Assembly: GCA_030063045.1 (NCBI GenBank)
Contig: JAQSEB010000012.1
Coordinates: 496,001-560,000 of the forward strand
Direction of reading: 5' to 3'
Source: Pratylenchus scribneri
Taxonomy: Eukaryota > Nematoda > Chromadorea > Rhabditida > Pratylenchidae
Length of the DNA: 64,000 bases
Below the pieces are notes generated by a model. That model was not told where the DNA came from, ran no database searches, and saw nothing but the letters and a program-made list of their open reading frames with translations. The position numbers and the translations under genes were made by a program. This document shows positions 57,254-64,000 of this stretch, one piece after another; position 1 is the stretch's first letter; every line of letters starts with the position of its first letter.

Positions 57254-58562
57254 TTTTATTAAAAAATATAAAATGGCTAATGAGAAATTTATTTTTGTTA
57301 AAGTATCTATCAGAATAATATAAAAGAAAATATTTACTGAAATTATGATAAATGATAAAAATAATTTAAGAAGGCGATTAATTTCAAAGATGTCATTCAA
57401 GAGAAAAATTAACAATCTTTGTCTTATGTTTATTCAAATAGGAATAAGTCGAATTAATCGATAATTGGAGAATGAAGTTCCAAAGACGATAAGCAGAACA
57501 AATTAATGAATGGCCGTGATTATCTTGGTAAAAATTATTTAAAATTTCTAAAATTATTTTATTGCACATTTAACACGGATAAAATTCTGCATGAAATTCA
57601 AAGATAAATCTTGGATAGGAATTAAAAATCATTAAATAAAATACATTTTTTAATAAACTTTTAAAATATTTCAAATTAAATGAATATAAAATAGTAAACA
57701 ATTTTTATATAAATAAAAATTAAAGTTGAGATCTTAAAAATTAACTATGATGGTGCAGTTTGATGCTTCTAAAAAGTCTTAAAAAATAAATTTTCAAAAA
57801 ATTAATTAAGAAAAAATATTTTTATTTTTTTAGGAATTGAAAAAAATTTATATTAAAATTTTTAATTAATAAGATATGCATATATAATTTTATTCATATG
57901 GAATCCATAGATTTATGCCAATTGATAGAAAATATATCGAGTCATTATTATAAAGAATTCTGTCAATATTATATTAAAATATTTTAATGAAAGAAAAATT
58001 ATTAAATTAAATTTTTTTATTATGAAATTTGTAATGTATCTGATTTTTTGGTTTGGGATGGAGAGAAATTTTTGGAAATTGATATTTCGAAATATGATAA
58101 ATCTCAGTATCTGGCGGCTTTATTGTTTGAAAAAAATCATGTATTTAGTCAAAAATAAAAAAAAAGTTAAATATAATTAAATTAAAATAGAATAATTAGA
58201 ATTAATATATAATTTTTGCATGCATTATACGAAGATCTTTACACATTAAATATTTTTTAAATGATATAATCTAATCTTTTAAAATGAATATAATTTACAA
58301 AAATAATATTCATAAATTAAAATAAATAATGTATCTTCTTTAGAATCACAATATTGATGCTAAATCCAGGTATGTGCACAACCCTGGCTAAATCTAAAAT
58401 ATTAAAAATAATTTTAAAAATATTTTTGTCATAAAAATAAAATTTAAAAATATTAAAAATTAAATAATTTATGATATAAATTTTTCAATAATCTTATAAT
58501 GTTAGGCAAAAAAAAAGAAAAGTAAAACAAAATCTACGATAATTTAATGACATTACTATTAA
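57254..58562. other. AT-rich background
   Basis: A/T DNA. An imperfect palindrome at 58366-58387 (CCAGGTATGTGCACAACCCTGG) contains a donor-like CCAGGTATGT. No gene is supported. Confidence 0.5.
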
Positions 58563-58709
58563 CCCACTGGAACAAAGAAGCCACCGCAAGAAATAAAATC
58601 AGTGACTTCTCAGACTACATTAGGGATTTCTAAGACCAAATCTTCATCGAAAGGTACGTCATCGTCGAAAACAACAATGATAAATTTTTTTAAATATTAT
58701 ATAAAAAAA
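58563..58709 (+). other. Ser/Thr/Lys-rich coding-like island
   Basis: Open frame after TAA reading PTGTKKPPQEIKSVTSQTTL and later SKTKSSSKGTSSSKT. A strong donor-like AAAGGTACGT lies at 58651-58660. A second frame (WNKEATARNKISDFSDYIRD) is also open over part of it, so the frame is not certain. Function unknown. Confidence 0.3.
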
Positions 58710-59226
58710 TAATTAAATTTAATTTTAAATTCATCGAGGAAATGTTTCAATTTAAATTTTATTAAAAATAAAGAAAAAAATTAAATATAATTTAATATTA
58801 CTTCGTCTTTGCTAATTAAAAAAGATTTTGCGACTATATATCAAATAAAAGAAAAAATTTTAATCATATAAAGTAAATGTGAAATAAATTTTTTAATGAA
58901 AATCAAAAATATTAAAAAAACTAATAAAAAAACAAATATTACATTTTTAAGTCGTACGAAAAACATTAAACTAATTAAAAATCATTAAAAATATTATAAA
59001 TTTTTTGATATTAATTATAATATAGAAATTGATAAATAAATTTTAACATTGTATAATAAATCGATGAATTTAAAAGACCATAAAATAATATTAAAGAGAT
59101 CCAATAATAAATTATAAAAAATAATTTTTAAATATGGCAAATAATATTTAACTATACAAAATATTAACAAAAAAAATATAACATTAAAATTTTGAGTAAA
59201 TGTAAAATCTGTTACAATTATGTTTT

Positions 59227-59418
59227 TTGGCAACAACATCAAAAAATTGCATGAAACGACAGCATGAAATCCCATCGGATGATAAAGGACTGTCCAAATT
59301 TTATTATAAATTGAATCTAAATATAGAAATAAGTAAAACTATGGAAACATATTTTCATAATTATAATAATAAATTTTCTAAAAAATTTAATTTTTGTAAT
59401 ATTTTGAATAATATATAA
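59227..59418 (+). other. Exon-like open frame, 63 codons
   Basis: The GC-richer first third reads TSKNCMKRQHEIPSDDKGL; the rest is Asn/Lys/Phe-rich and A/T-biased. TTG first, no ATG at the front. It may be an exon that runs into an intron. Function unknown. Confidence 0.3.
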
Positions 59419-61353
59419 AATGCAAACAAATAATTTAATAATTAAAGGATGATAAATAAAAATTTTTAAATTATTTTAGAATGAAAAAATCCTTCAGATT
59501 TAAGAATAACTCTTTATTTTTTAAAATTAAGTCGGGATACAATATATAAAAATGACAACACTCTTGATTAATAGGTTTTTAAATGCTAATAGCTTAGATT
59601 TATATTGATAAATATATCACACAAAAAATTTTTTAAAATTAGTTAAAAATTTTCGAATCAACTGCTAATAAAATTGTAATAATTCATATAAATATAAAAA
59701 GAATTTTTTAAAAACAAATTCAAATTCTCAATAAAATTTTAACAACCAAATATTTTCTATTTTATAGCAAATTTTGGCCCAAATGTTAGAAGTTTTTGAA
59801 AAAAGAAATATTGTTCAAGGAATGAAATATAATTATTAGGAATTGGGCCATTAGAAAAGAAATTACAAAAAAAAATTTATCAAAGAATGTTAAAAAAACC
59901 ATAAATAAAAAAGAAAACAATTGACGAAAAAATAATATCTTGAATTATCATGAAAGAATAAAAATATAATAATTTTTATGATATAAAATAAAATGCAATT
60001 TAACAATAACTTAAATTTATTTATAAAAAAATAAAAAAGAAATAAAAATTTTTCAATTAAATCTGAATTCATCAAAAAAATTAAAAATTATATAAATAAA
60101 TATTTTTAAATATATTAAGATTAATATTATCCTTTATGTTTAAAAATAAAACCATCATTCATAATAATTATCTTTGGCTTAAAAAATGAAAAAAATTATT
60201 TAATTAATTTTAAATATATAATTATTATATATCTTGAGACGGCTCGCATCTATAAAATATGATTAAAAATTAAAAATATAAAAAATTAAAGTAAATAAAT
60301 AGTTTTTTTATTCTTCCATAAAATTTTTAAATATTGCATAAAAAATTTTTATTGCTATATAATTAAAATATATTGATTTAAAAATTAATAAATTTGATGT
60401 ATAAAATGCATTAATAATTTTTAGAGCATTCCTCATATTTTGTTTTGCCATCTCTTGAAGCGCCGTTCTAACTTGCGATGATCAAATAATGCCACCTCCA
60501 TAACTATAAGCTTTATATTTTTAAATTGTTGAATTTTTAATTTACCCTTACTAAATACTCCTGTATATAATAAATTTTAAAAACGAATTCAAAGGAAATT
60601 TAGAATAGAAGAGGAATTAACATTATAAAAATTATATAATTAATTAAAAATTAAAGTTAAAAATAAATTAAAAACGAAAATAAAATCATTCTAGAAAAAA
60701 ATAATTCTTTAAAACATTTCATTTATCCAATTATTATAATTTTATAGAAGGGCAGGATTTGATATTAAAAAAGATCACAAAAGTAAAGAATCCATAAAAT
60801 TCAATAAATATTATATTATTCATATGACATGCTTTAAATAATTAAACTTAAATTCAAAATTAAAAAATAGAAAAGGACCAAATTTTTATCTGGAAGAATC
60901 AAAATATCATGTTGATTCATAAAAGCATCTAAAAATAAATAAATAACTAACTAAATTATCATAAAGATTATGAAACAAAAATTTTTATGGGTAATATGAG
61001 TGGATTTAAATAAATATAAAGATTTGTTTAAAAAAATTTTGAGAAATAAATGAGAGCTTTGTTTAAAAAAGCTTGTACAAAATTATTCAAAAATGATAAA
61101 ATATAATTATATTTAAAATTTCTAATTCATATTATTTAATTTAGAATATGATCAAAAATTTAATAAATTTCTATCGATTTCATGAATAAATTATGGAATA
61201 AAAAGATTAACGAAATAAAATAAAATTTATTGAAATTCCATCAAAAAAATATTTTTTTAATAATTTTTTCTTTGAAATAATTTAATCTCGATTTAATTTC
61301 TCATCCTTTTCTCGCCATATTAACTGTTTGAAATTTTATAATAACATTAACCA
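59419..61353. other. AT-rich background
   Basis: A/T DNA. The patch 60421-60520 reads on the minus strand SSQVRTALQEMAKQNMRNAL after one TGA at the preceding codon (in SYGGGII-stop). It is protein-like but unassigned. Nothing else is supported. Confidence 0.4.
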
Positions 61354-61612
61354 ATGACAGAATATGTACTTGGATTAGAACATTAAATGCGCAATTATCA
61401 AAAATATTTAAATTATATATAAAAATAAATACTTTTCAATTATGAAATAATAGATTACAAAATAACATATTGCATTACATAAAAAATGTGTATTTTGATT
61501 AATAAAGATAATGAAATTAATAGAGGATCGATTTGAAATTGATCGCAAAAACAGTTTTTTATTATAAAAATTTAATTAAGAATATTTTTATTAAGGATTT
61601 AAGTTATGATAT
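61354..61612. repeat. 259-bp dispersed repeat, copy 2
   Basis: Direct-orientation copy of 56995-57253, 4359 bases downstream. The flanks are unrelated, so the copies end sharply on both sides. Confidence 0.9.
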
Positions 61613-62996
61613 ACAAAATTGACTATTTAATGCGTCCAAAAAATAATGAAACACGAACCACAAGAAAATAGATAATTTATTTATCGATCGAATAATTTAT
61701 TGCGTTTTTTAAATTTATTATAATTATAATATCGGCTTATAACATTTTAAAAATATAAAATTTTAAAAATTAATTGATAAAATTATAATTAGTTTATTTA
61801 AAATTGAATTAATCCATTAATAATTTTTCCCTCAAAGTAATAATATGGTAAATTAATTATTTAATTAAAAATAAAGAATCAATGTATTAGTTTGGAACTT
61901 TTTTGAAGAGAAAAATTTTTGGCATACCATTTCCGCAAAAAAAATATAAAAAATTAAAAATAATTTAATATAAATATGGAAGAAAAATGTAAATTTAATA
62001 AAAATTAAACAAAAAATAAAATTTTTAAAAAATTTAAAAATTAAATAATATCCTAATTTAAAAAAAAACAATTGAAAAAGCAGTCAGAAAGTAAAAAAAT
62101 TACTCAGAAGCAATCTAAGCTAGAATTGCTGCGAATAAATTAATTATAATATTTTTTAAATAAAATTTCAATATAAGCAAAAATAAAATTTCGATATAAA
62201 TACTACATTGAAAGAAGGGAATGAAGAAGAACGTATGAGAAAATAATAAACTGAAAAATATTTATTTAAATTTTTTTCTAAACATTATCAAATAAAATAA
62301 ACCTATGAAGCAAATATACAAAAATTTGTGAAAAAATTTGTGATAATTCAATTATATGGTTAATATTATTGCTAACAAAAATCATTTTACATTCATAATA
62401 GAGTGGCCCGTCAAGCTTCAATATATTCGACAAGATCACTGGCCGATGCTGCAGGAAAATCTATTAAAATAAAATTGAATAAATTCTAACTGACTAATTA
62501 ATTCAATTAAATTTTAACTGGTCTAAAATACAAACTCATAAAAATATAAAAAAAAAATTAGCAAAATTAAATAAATAAATTTCTATTTATAACATCTTAT
62601 AAAAAGACAAAGTTTTCATTGTTAAGAATATAGAAAAATTCAATAATTAATATATAATTACTCATATTAATAATATGCAGAGAACCTAAAAAGGGATAAT
62701 AAAATTTTAAAAAAAAAATTAATATAGAATTTATTAATATTTTTTAAAATGATTATGTAATAAACCATAGTGTAAGAAATTTGGTTTATAACCATTTGGA
62801 CGAAGGAGAGAGAAAAAAGCCTAAAAAAGGAGATTTTATATTTTTTGAAAAGATAAATTTTTATAAATAAAAGGAGGAAAATTGAGATTTTACAGAATTA
62901 TATTAATGTATAATATTTTAAATATTTATAAAAGAAATTAAGATAGTAATATTCATAAAGATATAATTAAACGATTATCAGGTCAATGATAGATAA
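61613..62996. other. AT-rich background
   Basis: A/T DNA with one patch at 62401-62475 open in two plus frames (EWPVKLQYIRQDHWPMLQEN or ARQASIYSTRSLADAAGKSI). No gene is supported. Confidence 0.45.
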
Positions 62997-63218
62997 GAAA
63001 GGAAAAACAATAATTGGGACACAGACGAATTGGAAGTAACATTTGAACAAAATGTTGAACAGCAAGGAATTAATTAGGCTGATTGCGGAGTCTATATTAC
63101 ATTTTTCGCAAGCGAGTTAATTCGAGGCAATACAAATTTGGGCTCTTTCCCTCTCGATGTTGTCATCTTCAGGAAGAAAATGGCAAATTTCATTTTTGCA
63201 AAGCAGGCTTATAATTGA
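62997..63218 (+). pseudogene. Ulp1/C48-type cysteine protease fragment with a stop
   Basis: Open for 73 codons apart from TAG at 63075-63077. It reads LEVTFEQNVEQQGIN, stop, ADCGVYITFFASELIRG, and then about 30 further residues to TGA. The Q-x-N-x-x-DCG-x-x block is the oxyanion-hole Gln and catalytic Cys region of Ulp1/SENP peptidases; the Cys is at 63084-63086. The catalytic His and Asp region upstream is not found. C48 proteases occur in host deSUMOylation and in several eukaryotic DNA transposons; given the setting a transposon origin is plausible. Confidence 0.6.
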
Positions 63219-64000
63219 TAAAAAAAAAAACTTTTTTATATTATTGTTTAATAAATTAAAAATAAATATTATTTAATTTTATCTATTTCAAAATAAAAAT
63301 TATTTTATAATAAATATATTATAAATGAATTAATCGATAAATATTTAAAAAATTAAATATTTTTGAAAATATCTAAATTATTAATATGCTTAAATAAAAA
63401 TCAATAAATTAATTACATTTTATTCAGAGAAATTATTTTATCTTTAAAATGAAAATTATATCCAAATATTATTAATCTCACTTATTTATAACTATAATTA
63501 ATATATATTTATTTATAATAATTGATATTTAAATAGAAAACAATTAATAAATAAAAATTTCAATTTAGTTTAATAAAAGAATAAAAATATAGAAAGAAAT
63601 AAAATAATAAATTAAAATAATGATAATTAAAAATTTCCCAAAAAAAAAACAAATTTCTTCTATGGTTTTAAAATCATGGGAATAAATAAAATTTTTTTAA
63701 ATAAAAATTATTTATTACAATTATTTGTAGAAAAAATAACCCATGCCTATAAATTGATTTTCTACCAGAATAGTTCTCAATGGCCATAATGAAATTAAAT
63801 ATGAAAATTAAGAAAAAAATTTAAAAAAATTTATACACACCGAGAGATACTTAAATATACCTATATAAAATTTTTTAAATTAATCATTGTATTTATAAAT
63901 TGAATAAATTAAAATTTTACTTCGAAATATTGGCTGATCTTTGTTGATAAAATAATCAGAAATATACTCTATTACAATTTTTCAAATTAACGAATTCAAA
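63219..64000. other. AT-rich non-coding background
   Basis: Low-complexity A/T DNA to the window edge. I see no gene or repeat in it. Confidence 0.6.

Noticed and set aside
26574..63077. Reassigned genetic code (UAA/UAG as Gln)
   Set aside because: Six interrupting stops sit where Gln would fit, but the long gag-pol frame uses only CAA/CAG for its many Gln residues and has no other in-frame UAR. A code change would scatter UAR throughout. Decay by C-to-T explains the pattern better.

Overview
The window looks like nuclear DNA from a very AT-rich animal. The background is long A/T runs with almost no GC. Against it stand BEL/Pao LTR retrotransposons (a lineage known from Metazoa), Helitron-like ends, a Harbinger-type MITE and short coding-like islands bordered by TTTTAG/TTTCAG-type acceptors and GTATGT-type donors. 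A nematode such as a root-knot species is my best guess. That is inference, because no host gene was securely identified.

Layout. 1-9.9 kb is AT-rich background with short open islands, including a possible two-exon frame at 8508-8975. 9.9-12.1 kb holds three Helitron-like 5' ends, two GC-rich hairpins and two minisatellites. 12.3-12.8 kb carries three consecutive minus-strand coding-like islands. 16599-17564 is a 966-bp MITE with a CTG target duplication. 19285-20948 is an 836-bp tandem duplication with a third, diverged piece at 23.7 kb. 24.8-40.6 kb is a retrotransposon island of much higher GC. 40.6-64 kb returns to AT-rich background with more islands. Some of these match known protein motifs: an adamalysin zinc-site motif, a transposase-like helix-turn-helix and a Ulp1/C48 protease core, two of them interrupted by one stop codon.

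The retrotransposon island is layered. A BEL/Pao element supplies a 5' LTR, PBS, Gag, zinc knuckles, protease, RT and RNase H. It is dead: it has several stops and frameshifts, an Asp-to-Glu change in the protease, a lost knuckle Cys and no integrase. A young 4876-bp LTR element (LTRs of 454 and 456 bp, about 99% alike by eye, TSD AAAAT) sits inside its pol and splits RT from RNase H. This inner element encodes a BEL-type Gag but no recognisable pol; it carries a long second reading frame of unknown function and looks non-autonomous. After RNase H comes a scrambled segment: an inverted Gag-like piece, an unknown 272-codon ORF and a third LTR. Then come an envelope-like C-terminus, an LTR clearly diverged from the 5' one, and a Gag remnant of another lineage.

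No intact autonomous element, rRNA, tRNA, CRISPR array or complete host gene could be supported. Alignments and splice signals were read by eye, so identities are approximate.
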